Below are positions 1 through 11,109 of a stretch of 64,000 nt of DNA, in pieces. The translations under genes were made by a program, and so were the position numbers. Position 1 is the first letter of the stretch. Each line of letters starts with the position of its first letter. The DNA comes from Lumnitzera littorea (lineage: Eukaryota > Streptophyta > Magnoliopsida > Myrtales > Combretaceae): contig JAMXBB010000003.1 in NCBI GenBank assembly GCA_024138015.1, positions 36,073,832 through 36,137,831 of the forward strand, written 5' to 3'. The notes below the pieces were generated by a model. That model was not told the DNA's origin, ran no database searches, and was given only the letters and a program-made list of their open reading frames with translations.

Positions 1-105
1 TTACTGAGAGGGGCTTTAATTTTGTCCCAAATGGATGGTCTAAAATTAAGAGGCCCTATAAATGCCAATGCTATAAAGTTGTACTACCAGAAGTCAATGG
101 AAACT
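1..105 (+). pseudogene. 3' tail of a Tat-lineage integrase (decayed)
   Basis: A short translated stretch around 51-100 reads GPINANAIKLYYQ, which resembles the extreme C-terminus of Tat/Ogre polyproteins, where a glycine/proline-isoleucine-asparagine motif is followed by a leucine-tyrosine-tyrosine end. The preceding bases (about 10-50) look coding in a neighbouring frame, so at least one frameshift is present. The position fits well: it is followed by a long non-coding stretch with tandem repeats, a polypurine tract and an LTR, the order expected at the 3' end of a Tat element. The match is short, so the call rests mainly on that context. The rest of the polyprotein lies outside the window. 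Confidence 0.42.
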
Positions 106-778
106 TTTACTCAGGACTCAAAAATGCCGGTCATTTTATATAACATTACCGTCTAATTTTCATTATTTGCAAGTAAAGTTAGTATCCTTGGTTGTTGTCA
201 TCGTTGGAATAATTATCCTCCCCATTTAAAGGTCCAACTCCCCTTACTTCATTTAAATCGACCCCACACACTGAAAACATGAGAGAAGTTAAGAAATGAG
301 TTTTAGGACATTGGTAATTAATAAAACTCTTTAAAAATACTTTATTATGGATTGATCCCCCTCGATGGGGAGTTTTATTTTCAAGGAAATGGGAAATCCA
401 AGTAAGCAAACACCTCATAGCAGATATTCATTGATCGGGAATAAGGTTCTCAATTCATAAAAAGTTCTAAAAGAAAGACAACAATAGTAGGTGGCTTTCT
501 ATATCGAGCTAATTTCCACGATTTCCCTAAAAGAGTCGGTGAAGTCTCAAATTTCTATGTCAAGATCATTCAAGTTGACAACAAAAGGATCAAAGCGTAA
601 GCTAGACAATTTTGATAGGGCTTTTCAAAAAAGGTTTAATAGTTTGGGTGCTATTAACAAAAGCCAGGTAAGTACTTCTATATGATGTTAGCACACTAGT
701 TTTTGAACATTACATGTGCATTTAAATTATAATGACCAATATTTCTATGACTCTATCCATAACAATCTTTTGAGCCAA
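106..778 (+). other. Non-coding 3' UTR of the Tat element, no gene seen
   Basis: No protein similarity was recognised. The small open frame at 491-685 is short, lysine/serine-rich and unsupported by any domain. I read the stretch as the proximal 3' UTR of the element whose LTR starts at 1783. Confidence 0.4.
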
Positions 779-1624
779 GTTTCCTCTATCAGTTTAGGGT
801 CTTAGCTGACTCTAAGGGTGCCTTGCCTGCCTTAGTTAGTCAGCTCATTGGGGCATAACCAAGTTTTCTCATCTTGGTTTAAGGTCTTAGCCAGCTGTAA
901 GAGCACTTTGCCTACCTTAGTTAGTCAACTCATTGGGATATAACTAAGTTTTCCCATTCAGTTTAGGGTCTTAACTAGCTCTTGGAGTGCTTTACCCCCT
1001 TAGTTAGTCAGCTCATTAGGATACGACCAAGTTTCCTCTATTAGTTTAAGGTCTTAGCCAACTCTAGGAGTGCTTTGCCAACCTTAGTTAGTCAGCTTAT
1101 TAGGGCATGACCAAGTTTTCTCATCTCAGTTTAAGGTCTTAGCTAGCTCTAAGAGCACCTTGCCTGCCTTGGTTAATCAACTCATTAAGGCATGACTAAG
1201 TTTTCCCATTCAATTTAGGGTCTTAGCCAGCTCTAGGAATGCTTTGCCCACCTTGGTTAGTTAGCTCATTGAGGCACAACTAAGTTTCCTCTATCAGTTT
1301 AGGGTCTTAGCCAACTCAAGGAGTGCTTTGCCTACCTTAGCTAATTAGCTCATTGGGGAACGACAAAGTTTTCTCATCTCAATTTAGGGTCTTAGCTAGC
1401 TTTAAGATTACTTTTCCTGCCTTGATTAATTAGCTCATTGGAGCATAACCAAGTTTCCTCTATCAATTTAGGGTCTTAGCTAGCTCAAGGAACACTTTAC
1501 CCAACTTGGTTAGTCAGCTCATTGGGGTACGTCCAAGTTTTCAATTTCTTTTAAGGCTTTAGCCAATTGAAAGAGTGCTTTGCTCGTTTCACTATGGCTA
1601 GTCAGCTCATAAGAGTACAACCAA
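779..1624 (+). repeat. 84-bp minisatellite, ten units, with a three-unit higher-order period
   Basis: Ten head-to-tail units start at 779, 863, 948, 1031, 1115, 1200, 1284, 1368, 1453 and 1537, so the period is 83-85 bp. Each unit begins GTTT(T)C and contains a block like TTAGGGTCTTAGC, then TTAGTTAGTCAGCTCATT. The opening bases fall into three classes: A (TTTCCTCTAT), B (TTTTCTCATCT) and C (TTTTCCCATTCA). They occur as A-B-C-A-B-C-A-B-A plus a divergent last unit, giving a higher-order repeat of about 252 bp. The array lies in the 3' UTR directly before a Tat polypurine tract and LTR, a place where Ogre/Tat elements are known to carry variable minisatellites. Confidence 0.93.
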
Positions 1625-1782
1625 ACTTCAATTCTTCTTTCCAAATCCCTAGTGGATTGAACCTAAGATAACTAGTTAGCTGTAGCATTTCTTAGGATAA
1701 AATCTACCCTTGAAGCAAAAATAGTGTCTGTTTTGTCTTTGTAGTAAAGTTTTACTCAAACTTTACCACAAGAAGGGGCAAT
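1625..1782 (+). promoter_or_regulatory. End of 3' UTR with polypurine tract (about 1768-1782)
   Basis: The purine-rich run AAGAAGGGGCAAT sits immediately before the LTR start TATGGACACC. In Tat-lineage elements a purine tract of this form primes plus-strand synthesis and is followed directly by an LTR beginning TGTAGACACC; here the second base appears mutated from G to A. Confidence 0.65.
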
Positions 1783-2156
1783 TATGGACACCTTATTTTC
1801 ATCCCAAACTCCCCCCACCCCTTTATTTTTCTATTTTTTAAAAATAAGTTATAAAGTACTTAATTAGGAAAAAATTTTAAAAAATAGAAAATTAAAGAAA
1901 ACCCCAAAAAATAAGAGATTTAGAAGAAAAAAAAAGAAAGAAATTAAGAAAACTCGGCAAATTTAGAAAGATAGAAAAAATATGAAAAAAGGAAAAAGCA
2001 TAAAAAATAAAGAAATAAGGAAAAAAGTAATAATTAATTAATTAATTAAAAAAGAAGAAAAGGAATTTTTTTCATTTTTTATTTACTTTATTTTCTTTTA
2101 TTTTTTTAATTATGTATATAAATATATATATAAACGAAGAAAAAAAAAAGTAGGGG

Positions 2157-2225
2157 ATGGGGATCGAACCGAGATTAAATCCTGGTCCGTAAGATTTGGC
2201 CTAAGGCCTTTAACCCTATTTTCTT
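2157..2225 (-). other. tRNA-like segment with B-box-like motif inside the LTR
   Basis: On the minus strand 2161-2170 reads GGTTCGATCC, a good match to the internal RNA polymerase III B box, and lies downstream of GGTTAAAGGCCTTAGG, a poor A-box candidate. It may be a degraded tRNA-derived SINE or a chance tRNA-like part of the LTR. The related LTR at 47522-50304 has a similar motif on the opposite strand. Confidence 0.35.
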
Positions 2226-2589
2226 TTTGAGTAGAAGGCGCGCATTTTACAACACACACGTGGTACGTACCCCATACATAGCTTGCACCCCCTCTTTTGT
2301 CTTCTTCCAAATTTCACGATCCAATTTCTAGTTTTTTCCCTCCTCGTGTGCTTCATTTAAGGCCTTTTTTTATTGATTTTATTATACGATTTCATCAAAT
2401 TAATGGTGAAATCGTTTAATATGCACGGCGTACTTCTAAATCCACCCCATTTTTTATCTAAGTTCAATCAAACTCTGTAATAAATCAACTCCAAAAATGA
2501 GAAAAAAAAGAAACCAAAAATCCGGCATCCCCATCCATGGCCGATTTCTCCATTAATGATCCTTCCAAGCTTGTTTAAGTTGTGTTTAG

Positions 2590-2598
2590 TATAAATAG
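2590..2598 (+). promoter_or_regulatory. TATA box of the Tat LTR
   Basis: TATAAATAG is a consensus plant TATA element in the middle of the LTR, where U3 meets R in this class. No transcription start can be fixed from sequence alone. Confidence 0.5.
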
Positions 2599-3673
2599 AG
2601 GTCGAGGAATATATAAGGACAGATAATAGGAGCTTAGGAAGGCTCTAGGTAAGCAAATCGAAGCTTCCCCTCTCTAAGATAGCCACCTCTATAGTTATTT
2701 TTAGTGAAAACCACCACCACCATCAGAATCCTCGCATCCAAAAACCCTAAGTACGACACTTCGATTCGACTTCCCAAGGTAATCCACGTAGTATAGCCGA
2801 TCAGACCAAAGACGACCAGAGTTGACCGAAGCCAACCAGAGTTGATCAAAGCCAACTCAAGCTGACTAAGCTGACTCGAGCCTAACCCAAACTAATTATT
2901 TTATTTTTTTTATTTATTTATTTTTATTTTCTTTATTTTTTTATTTATTTATCCTTTTACTCATGTAGTTGTAAAACTAAAAAAAAATATATGAAGAGAA
3001 AGAAGGAAGAAAAAGAAAAAAAAAACAAGAAAAATAAGAAAAAGAAAAAGAAAAGAAAAGGGAAATCTTTTAGTTACTTGTTGAAATAGATAAATAAAGA
3101 AATAAATAAATAAATAAATAAGGTAACAAAAAAATGACCTAGTAAATAAACAAATTCATTTTATCACTTAGAAAAAAATCAAGCTTTCCAAATAAAAAAT
3201 AAAAAACTAAATGGACCTTTTTTCCAAATCAAAACTATTTTTAGAGTTTTCTTCAAAAATAAAACACTAATTAGGACTATTTAGGAAGATTTCTTTAAAT
3301 AAATCAAACCGAGTAAAAACATAAACTTAATCTTTTCAAAACTAAAACCAATCAACCCATGAAAGTTTTATAAAAAAAGAACTACATATATCTGATCCCA
3401 AATAGTTAGTACGTAGACACTTACAGGGTGATGATAAAAATGGGAAAATCTAATTTTCATTTTTCCTAGATTACTTCGATTTATTCAATTAGAGTAACTA
3501 ATAAACCGAGTCCTATCTTTTAAAATTAAAAAGTTTTTTTTAAGTTTAAATTTAAATTTGGAATGTTAATGGTACCCATAAGGGTTTAAAAATCATAAGC
3601 CTCAAATCTAAATCTCTTGTTTTAAAACCGTTTTACAAAATCGATTTTTATAAAAAAAAAAAAAACTAGCGAC

Positions 3674-3710
3674 TAAGTTATAACCAATCCACCCAATTGG
3701 TTATAACTTA
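3674..3710 (+). other. Perfect 15-bp stem, 7-nt loop near the LTR 3' end
   Basis: The arms at 3674-3688 and 3696-3710 are perfect reverse complements (TAAGTTATAACCAAT / ATTGGTTATAACTTA) around the loop CCACCCA. The other Tat LTR keeps the same structure at 50088-50124 with 13 of 15 pairs, so it is a conserved part of the LTR family rather than a chance palindrome. Its role is unknown; folding in the R-U5 part of the RNA is possible. Confidence 0.85.
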
Positions 3711-3905
3711 ACTCTTTTTTTTTTCCTCGACTTTAGTTGGGTAACGACTCTAAGATGTTTCTAAGGTATAAAAAACTAATTTTCTTTAAATCCTAGTCAA
3801 GAATTGGTATTAAACGAATAGAGTTTAATACTGATCGGGTTGAAGGAAACCTAATTTAAAAAGAAAAGAGTTAGGAAGTGAAAAACCAAGCTCGACACTC
3901 ATTTA

Positions 3906-5300
3906 CTCTTTGAGCCATCTCGCGGCTTGAACCCATCAATTGGTTTTCATGTGATACTGGGCCTGTGTGTCTACCCACGAGAATCTGTATAAGGCTATGT
4001 ACCCAAATCCTTGACATTTGAAGCACTTGATCTTACTCATCTTTCTTCCTAAGCTTTGGCCTTTCTCAAACTTCCTTAAGATCTCCTCATTTGCTTGGGT
4101 ATCAACAACCTTACTTAGCTCAGATCATACAAGTTTACCTAGAATAGGTCAACTCGGGTTGAGCTAACTAATTGGAGCTTAGAATCTCCTTATTCAACAC
4201 CTTTCAATTCTCTAAGTAGTTCAAATAACTTCATCAAGTGATCTAATGTCCATGGCTCCAAATTATCTTTAATCTCTTACTTTAACCTACTAATGAAGCA
4301 AGACACAATTCAGCCTTTAGGCTCAACAACTTCACATCGAATCATCAACATCTGGAATTCCTTTACATAGGCATCAACACTTGACCTTCCTTGTCTCAAC
4401 TCCTGTAACTTCTTAAACGCATCCTGCAAATAGTAGCTTAGAACAAATCTTCTCTTCATTTCATCCCAACTCCTGACTTTACGTTCTCCTTCTCTTCTAT
4501 GGATGGTACGCATGTTCTTTCACCGTAGGGCGACATAGCCAGTAAACTATAACACAACAAGTATAACCTTTAGATTCTTAGGCACCTCATGACATTCAAA
4601 ATGCTTCACAATTTTAACTACCTAATCCAAGTAGTCCTCTACATCATTACTTCTAAAGAAGCTTGGGATATGCATCTTTAGCCTATTTACTCTTGAAGCT
4701 CAGACATTCTTCTCTTCTAACTCATTGTATTCCGCTTCATCTCCTTCTTCCCCATCTACTTCTTCAATTTCATCAAGTGTTAACCTATGCCTAGCAACTC
4801 CATCTACTCCTCCAACTTAAGGTGGTCGAATTAAGACATTAGCTCGACCATATTAACTATTGCCTCTCTCAAGCTGTTCATTAGCTCGTCTTCTCTATGG
4901 ACATTCTCCAGCTTGCTACCTATCTTCATTTATGATAGTCACTAAACTAGTCACTAAGTCGGTGAGTCTATCCATTCGGTCACCTACTAACTAGGTGTGG
5001 AACTTCCCTATTGACCTTAGCCATTTTGAACACCACTCTCTTAGTTACTTTGAATTCCTATAACACTAGAATCAAACATTATCAACTATCTTATGAGATT
5101 GACAATGAAAAGTACCACTCAAAAGTTCTTTCCATAAATAACAACAGAAAGATACATGACACTCCCATCGCTACGTCAACTACAAACGCTACATAAGTAG
5201 ACACTTACACTTTATTTTACATACAAGAATTAAGGGAAAACAGTGCTTGAAATTTCTTTGACACTATTCACTTACCAAACTCCTATGTCAACAATAGAAC
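3906..5300 (-). pseudogene. Decayed gag of a CRM/Reina-like chromovirus-type element
   Basis: Reading the minus strand, a Gag capsid region is recognisable: around 4660-4560 a segment equivalent to the N-terminal capsid helices, then at 4513-4310 an open stretch of 67 codons with the W-DEMKRRF and KLQELRQG motifs typical of plant Ty3/gypsy Gag. Further on (4040-3995) is a decayed zinc knuckle in which C-x2-C is kept but the histidine and last cysteine are tyrosine. Stops and shifts break the frame in several places. Gag binds and packages the element RNA in the cytoplasm. No protease or pol follows because the copy ends where the Tat LTR begins near 3900. The same Gag type is found in L1 (34640-35450) and Z (62076-62835). 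Confidence 0.75.
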
Positions 5301-5379
5301 TTCTAACACTCGTGAAAGCAATAACAAATCACTCAGAGAATAAAGTAATAGAAACTACATACGAATGTAGCCAGTCTTA

Positions 5380-6000
5380 GATAACAAGATGATATGGTCT
5401 AACATGGATGAACACACGATGTTCCGTATTACACAAACTAAAGGGATGGGTTCAAACCTCAAGATAGTTCGAAGGATAAATTATAGTCGAAGGTTAAGTA
5501 GGGTTCCTCATGTACTAACAGTGGATATGATGCACTAATGCCTCACATGAGCTTTGGTTGCACTTGATATTACGTACAAGTGCAGCCAAAGATCACTTAC
5601 CACTAGTCCATGCTCAGTAAGCTAGATAAGAGTAGTTGAGAGCAAGCAAAAAACACTTAATGCCCGAAGTATGTTTGAATATCACAAAAATGTATTAATT
5701 GATGCGACTATTATAATACACAAGTATTTATATAACCTAATTACAGTAAGTCCTAAGTAAGTGTAAATTTAAAAAAAAAAAAAGATTCCTACTAATAGAG
5801 GAAAAGGAATAATTTACAAGGGTCATGTTGTAAACAAGCATAAAGAATATCCAGTGATAGAAAAGGACAATACGAATGGTAGGAAAATCAAGATGTATGT
5901 TAGCTATCCATTCAGTGGTCCTAATGATACTATTGGCTAAGCAAAGCAAGTTCTGAATAGATGAAGTTGGGGTCGACAATTTGACTACTTGGTAGCTTAG
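5380..6000 (-). mobile_element. Minus-strand LTR (family L3), probable 5' LTR of the minus-strand gag
   Basis: The block aligns with 21080-21590 over several hundred bases, for example the shared AGTAAGTCCTA and AATTTACAAGGGT-like segments. In minus orientation both have a TATA-like TATATAAATAC (near 5726-5737). It lies upstream (in minus sense) of the gag remnant at 3906-5300, the expected place of a 5' LTR. Compared with the 21-kb copy this one holds about 100 extra bases around a hairpin at 5552-5591. Exact ends were not resolved; the short frame at 5737-5979 is within it and has no recognised domain. Confidence 0.55.
5552..5591. other. Fold-back hairpin in the L3 LTR
   Basis: CTTTGGTTGCACTTG and CAAGTGCAGCCAAAG pair over 15 bp with one G-T position around a 10-base loop. 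The related LTR at 21 kb lacks this segment, so it may be a small fold-back insertion. Confidence 0.7.
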
Positions 6001-9000
6001 ATGTTTGAGGCTAAGAAAAGGTTACTTAAGGTAGGTTTGTATTGGTTATACTTATTATATAAGTCAAAAGAAGCAAATATAACATCTATACGATCACATA
6101 CCTATATCACCTAAAACTGTATAATTACACCACTTAATTCCATCCTGAATTTATAGATATTTTAAATCCAATTATGACTTTAGTACCTAATTTCACATAC
6201 CTAGATTGCCTAAACAATACTTATATATCATTAGACTTTAGCACCTAATTTCACCCATTACACACATTAACTTTTCAATTACCTTAATCAACAATAATTG
6301 CTATTGTCTTAACGAAATCCAATTCAACTGCCTCTTTTATCTTTTAGCCTATATACTCTTTAAAATTGTCAAAATATCCATAGCCTCATATACCTCTTCC
6401 TTAACACTTACAATATTATTATTATTCACAATAAATTAGTTACTCAAGTTTACCTTCAAACTTTCTAAATCAAGTTTTGCTTTACCTACTGACTCAACTT
6501 TACCCTTAATATTCTTACTAAATTCTCATATTTTGGCCTAAATTTCAACATTTTCCTCTTAAAGTTATTTAATACCTAACTTTGAATATTCATTTCAACT
6601 TAGATTAAGTAAACTAAGCTAGAAACTTTTGCTACTCAATTACATATACTTCTTGCTATCTCAATTTGGTCATTATTTATAATTACTTTCATTTTAACTC
6701 AATTTAACCAGTAATTATCTATCCTTCACATTATCAATTAGTCTACTTTCATATGTATTGATATAGTTATATAACACAAGCATTATATTATATTATAGAT
6801 ATATATATATATATATCACACATGCATACATAATCAACGTAAGAAGTATATATGTTGATATTCCATATAAAACGCAATACGTCTATATAAGTTTTACTAT
6901 ATTATATGCTCACATTATACCATATTTCAATACAACATTTAGTACTCATACACACAAATGCACACACACACACATATATATATTTAAGCATTAATCTTCA
7001 TAATTATATGTTTTATAAACTTTCTAAACATAAGCTTAAATTTCCATGCTTTAGTATCATAACATACCTCTTAATAACATAAAAGATAACCTCAACTTTT
7101 AAACCTTTAGTTTTAGGAACATATTGATTAATCATGCTTATATTTCGACCTTATGAGGAAATTTATATCATTTTTATAATATTTCAAGAGAAACTATAGT
7201 GAAGCATAAGTTCCCATATAACTTGCCAATTAGTCCCTTTTATATATTACTTATATTTTAGGAAAAATGTAGCGCTCATACAATTTTATACAATGACTAT
7301 TACATATCCAAGAAATCATATAGTTCTGTGTCTCCAGTTTATGTTAGTCATAGTAGCAGAACCTTAAGTAGAGCCATCCACAATGCATCTTTTAAATATA
7401 AGCAAAATCTAAACAAGGTGTTAGTATTGATATATATAAGTATGCTATCATCTTAGTATCATTTGCACTCTTTTAAACTTATAGCAATCAACATACCATA
7501 TGCTTTATTTTCATTAATTATCATTATCAAAACCCTCATTTAAAGGTTACTATAATTTTTCTCAATTATTTAATCTCACCTATTCATCTCACAATCATTT
7601 TATTAACTTTCTAAGTTGGATTCTACCTTATGAATTATCTTAAGCTCCTCAGTTGCACCAATTTCTAATCTAAGTTCTATATATCTAGTTATTTCATGTT
7701 CCATCTACTCGATATTCTAACTCGCATATAACACTTCTTAAATCATTAAATCACCTGATTTCAACACTAATTCTCCTATTTCCACACTTCACTAGTAATG
7801 TTTAGCATCCCAATACTTATTCACAACCATAATATTACACATGCAAATTAAACTACTCAATAAATCTCGCATTTTCAACACATTAGCTCCATGCTAAACT
7901 AGAATTACTCAAAATCCAACTTCACAAACTAAAGGTTGTACAATCTTCAAATAATGTATTTAGTTGACACTTTTAGGAATGCATGTGATATACCCATGAG
8001 TTTAGAATTTACACCTATCATTTTGCTGCACCTAAACCTTCCTTTTTCCTTCCAACGTTACTTAACCAGTTGACTCTAATGACAACCTTAGAAATCACAT
8101 TCCTTATTCCATAAATGATTCTTTTTTTTTTTATTAGAATCTAGTTAAGCTTATATAAATACCTCCCTATAATCTATAAGTTTACCACATAAAAGTTATC
8201 ATCTTTTATAGTTCAAAAGTGATATTAACACAACTTGTCGTTATCTGATATATAGGTAGTAAATATGAACTTATAGCCTAAATCATTTATGACCCCCTCA
8301 TTTCCCAATCTGAATATTTGTCTACAATGTCTAGCTGATTTTATTCATGATGCTTCAAAGCAAATTCTTATGAATCATACTTTAAGTGAGTTATTAAGGA
8401 TAATAATTTGATATCAACTCAAAATTGCCATGCCTTAAAGAGGTGGAGTTATAATAATCCTGTCATGTAAACTACTCTTAGAAACTAATCTTATAACTAT
8501 TATCATAGATCTAGTTCACACAAGGTGAACTCAACTCTACTACTTTAAAGCGTCCAATTATATATCTACCAGTTATAAACTCACAAGATAATCTTTTAAA
8601 AAATGATGGTTGTAAACAAATTTGTAAAGAAATCTTTCCAAAAGATTTAGGTTTGGTTTGTAAAACTTAATAAATATTCTTACATTTATAAGTATTTATA
8701 AAATCATATTCACCTGGAAAAATAACAAGTACAAGAAGGTGATTGTAAAGGTCTACAGGTCTATAGGTTTACAATACATAATATACATATTAATAATGGA
8801 AAACTAGAGGGCCAGTAGTGAAGACCCTAGTAGTTTTTCTTAAAAGTTAGAAAAATCAACAATCATAATAAAAGTTTAGCCCATTCTACCTTATAATTAC
8901 TTCTCAACCCTATTTTCTAACTTCTAAAATTAGGTGGTGTGCTTGTAAGTCTACCTTAAACCTACAAAATAGCTATAGGGAAATGAGCGATAACTTGCTC

Positions 9001-9779
9001 AATAAGTAAGATGAAGATAGATGTATGCATTTAATGCAAACAAATAAGGTTTTTAACTAGGTTAGTTAGATATAAGGCATATTCAAGTAAATGCCATCAT
9101 ACAACAAAAATTGGTCCATCGTGAGATTAGAAAAATTACATCCCCTCTAAATCTAGGTTAAGGAGTTTGAAGTCGTGCACTCGAGAATTGAAACCAAACC
9201 GGTGCTTGTGCAATTCCGATCTCTCCTACTTTAGCTTCCTCCATTAACTACTTTTTGGCTAAGTTTCTAACTTGGTTTTAACCCAGCATTCCGATAAAGG
9301 CTTTTATCCAAGAGGTTTGCAACTTATGTTTTGACTCTAATAAGGATGTAGAGTTTAGATATAAACTACTTTCTAACCTAAATCTAATTTTAGTGTATTC
9401 AAAATATTTAACACCAGATTATATTCTAACTTAGTTTCTGACAAACACTTTAACCCTATTGGTACTCCTACATTTTACTACTTCATATATAATTCAACAT
9501 ACCTTGAGTTCCAAAATTTTAATAAACCTACAAATGTGGTAAGCAACAATTCAGTATTACAATCATTTATATACTTTCCCCTTACGCCATCCACTTTATA
9601 GAAATTCACCAAAACTTTTACAATTAAGCTCCTAAGCTACTAAATACCCAATTAAAATTGAAAATCAACATCTTAAAACTTCAATGCACTCACTTTTAGT
9701 TGTTGCTTGTTGCCTAATTCAATTTGAAACATGATTTTATAAAAATCTAGCATAGCTCTTTTAGAAAAAAACCAACTTC
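6001..9779. other. AT-rich decayed sequence, no gene seen
   Basis: About 3.8 kb without a supported coding frame. It contains an (AT)n run near 6799-6816 and a CA/TA tract at 6957-6982. The stretch around 8980-9010 (GAGCGATAACTTGCTCAATAAGTAAG) resembles a phrase common in long LTRs of plant gypsy elements, so much of this may be an eroded long LTR, but I cannot assign ends or family. Confidence 0.35.
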
Positions 9780-11109
9780 TAGTGTAGAGTTGTTTAGAAA
9801 GTTTAAAATTGCAAATTAACGTGCATTTAGAAACTTTGAATTGATTGGATATAAACTAGTCTGAAAATCTTTCAGAAAGTATTTCAAAAGCTTTTATAAG
9901 AAGAATTGATATAGCACTTTAAAAGCTTATTCAGAAAATCTAGTAACAAAAGGCTGATATTCTTTAGAAGGCTGTTCAGAAGGTAAGTCTGGAAGAATGA
10001 CATTGAAAACAGCTTTAAATCATATTCAAATTATTTAAGGCCTAGCTCCACTAAATTAATTGTATTAAGAAAATATATTTAATCCCATTTCACTCAAGAT
10101 GGAATTAAGATCCATGGGGATTTATTTTAAGAGAAAATACATATGGATAAATTAAGATATGCATAAGAATGGATAAGGATAAGGATAAGGTTGATTCGGA
10201 TTTTGTAAAATTTCAAATTTTAAACCTAAGGCTTATCCAGAAGTTGCTAACAAAAGTAGATCTTTTTAAATTCAAATCAGAAGATTATCTGGTGGTTACA
10301 TATTGAAGTTTATCTGATTTAAATAAATTAAAGAGAGTTGTTTTGAAATTCAAATAACCGAGATCTTCTCAAAAATATCTAAGGAATTATCTTAGATAAC
10401 TAACAGTTGAATAAAAGATAATCTCCAGATTTTTAGCCGTTAGAAAAACTTAATGTAAAAAGAAGAAGGATTCAAAACGTTACGTAATACAACTCTGAAG
10501 AAAAGTTTTCATGCACAAAAAATCGTGATCAGTTTTTACCTTTTGAAAAGCTTCAAAAAGTTCTTCAAATACATCTTCAGAAAGTTCCACCAAAGCAAAC
10601 ATTACAACATTCGTTGTTTTCTCTTTAAAGCGAAATTGTTTGAGTTTTATACTTTTGTTCTCACCTATAATTTGTAATTCTTATTTGTTATTTGAGTGTT
10701 GAGACAAGTACATTTGTATCCTATAGATCTGTATTAGCCTAGATTTTTTAGAGGCTAAATAGGAAGAGTAGAGTATTGTAAAGTCATTGTGATAAATGCT
10801 TGTAATTTTTGTGATTTGATTTAGTGAATCAAGTAGAACATCACCAGTGAAGAAGACCAGGTCCCCAATAGTGGAGTTAGAAGAGAGCAGTAGACAAAAT
10901 GCCAAACCTCTATAAAATCTCTACCTAATATTCTCCTTCCTTACTCTTTTAATTTGGTTTATTATCTATTATACATTGAATCATTAAATTATCACTATTT
11001 ACCATTATAAGTTGTTAAGAGGGGTAATTTCATTTTTTAATGAAAAAGTTTTAAAAAATTTAAAGATATCAATTCACTCCTCCTCTTGATATCTTATACA
11101 AGACTAACA
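9780..11109 (+). mobile_element. Copia-type (SIRE/Maximus-like) LTR remnant
   Basis: The 3' part ends with AATTCACTCCTCCTCTTG followed by ATCTTATACAAGACTAACA, the characteristic finish of many SIRE/Maximus and related Ty1/copia LTRs. Upstream are other typical phrases, such as GAAGACCAGGTCCCCAATAG at 10845-10870 and the AATTTGTAATTC block near 10670. No primer-binding site or copia coding region follows, so it is probably a solo or truncated LTR. The 5' end is only approximate, and no target-site duplication was found. The frame at 10681-10905 lies inside it and is not considered a gene. Confidence 0.48.

Larger units (their letters stand above)
1783..3899 (+). mobile_element. 3' LTR of a Tat-lineage Ty3/gypsy retrotransposon
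   Basis: The stretch runs from TATGGACACC behind a polypurine tract to CTCGACAC. It is collinear with the separate copy at 47522-50304: shared landmarks are an A-rich block of the form AAATTAAAGAAAACCC, the conserved segment around TACGTAGACAC/TACGTAGGCAT, a palindrome at 3674-3710, a GGGTAACGACTC segment and the final 40 bp. It includes a TATA-like promoter and long T/A-rich low-complexity runs (2890-3130). The two copies differ greatly in the first 1.5 kb but can be aligned easily over the last 500 bp. Length 2.1 kb falls within the range of Tat LTRs. Confidence 0.72.

Noticed and set aside
779..1624. Centromeric satellite or CRISPR array
   Set aside because: Units are directly adjacent with no unique spacers, the period is 84 bp, and the array sits in a retroelement 3' UTR; CRISPR is not expected in plant DNA.
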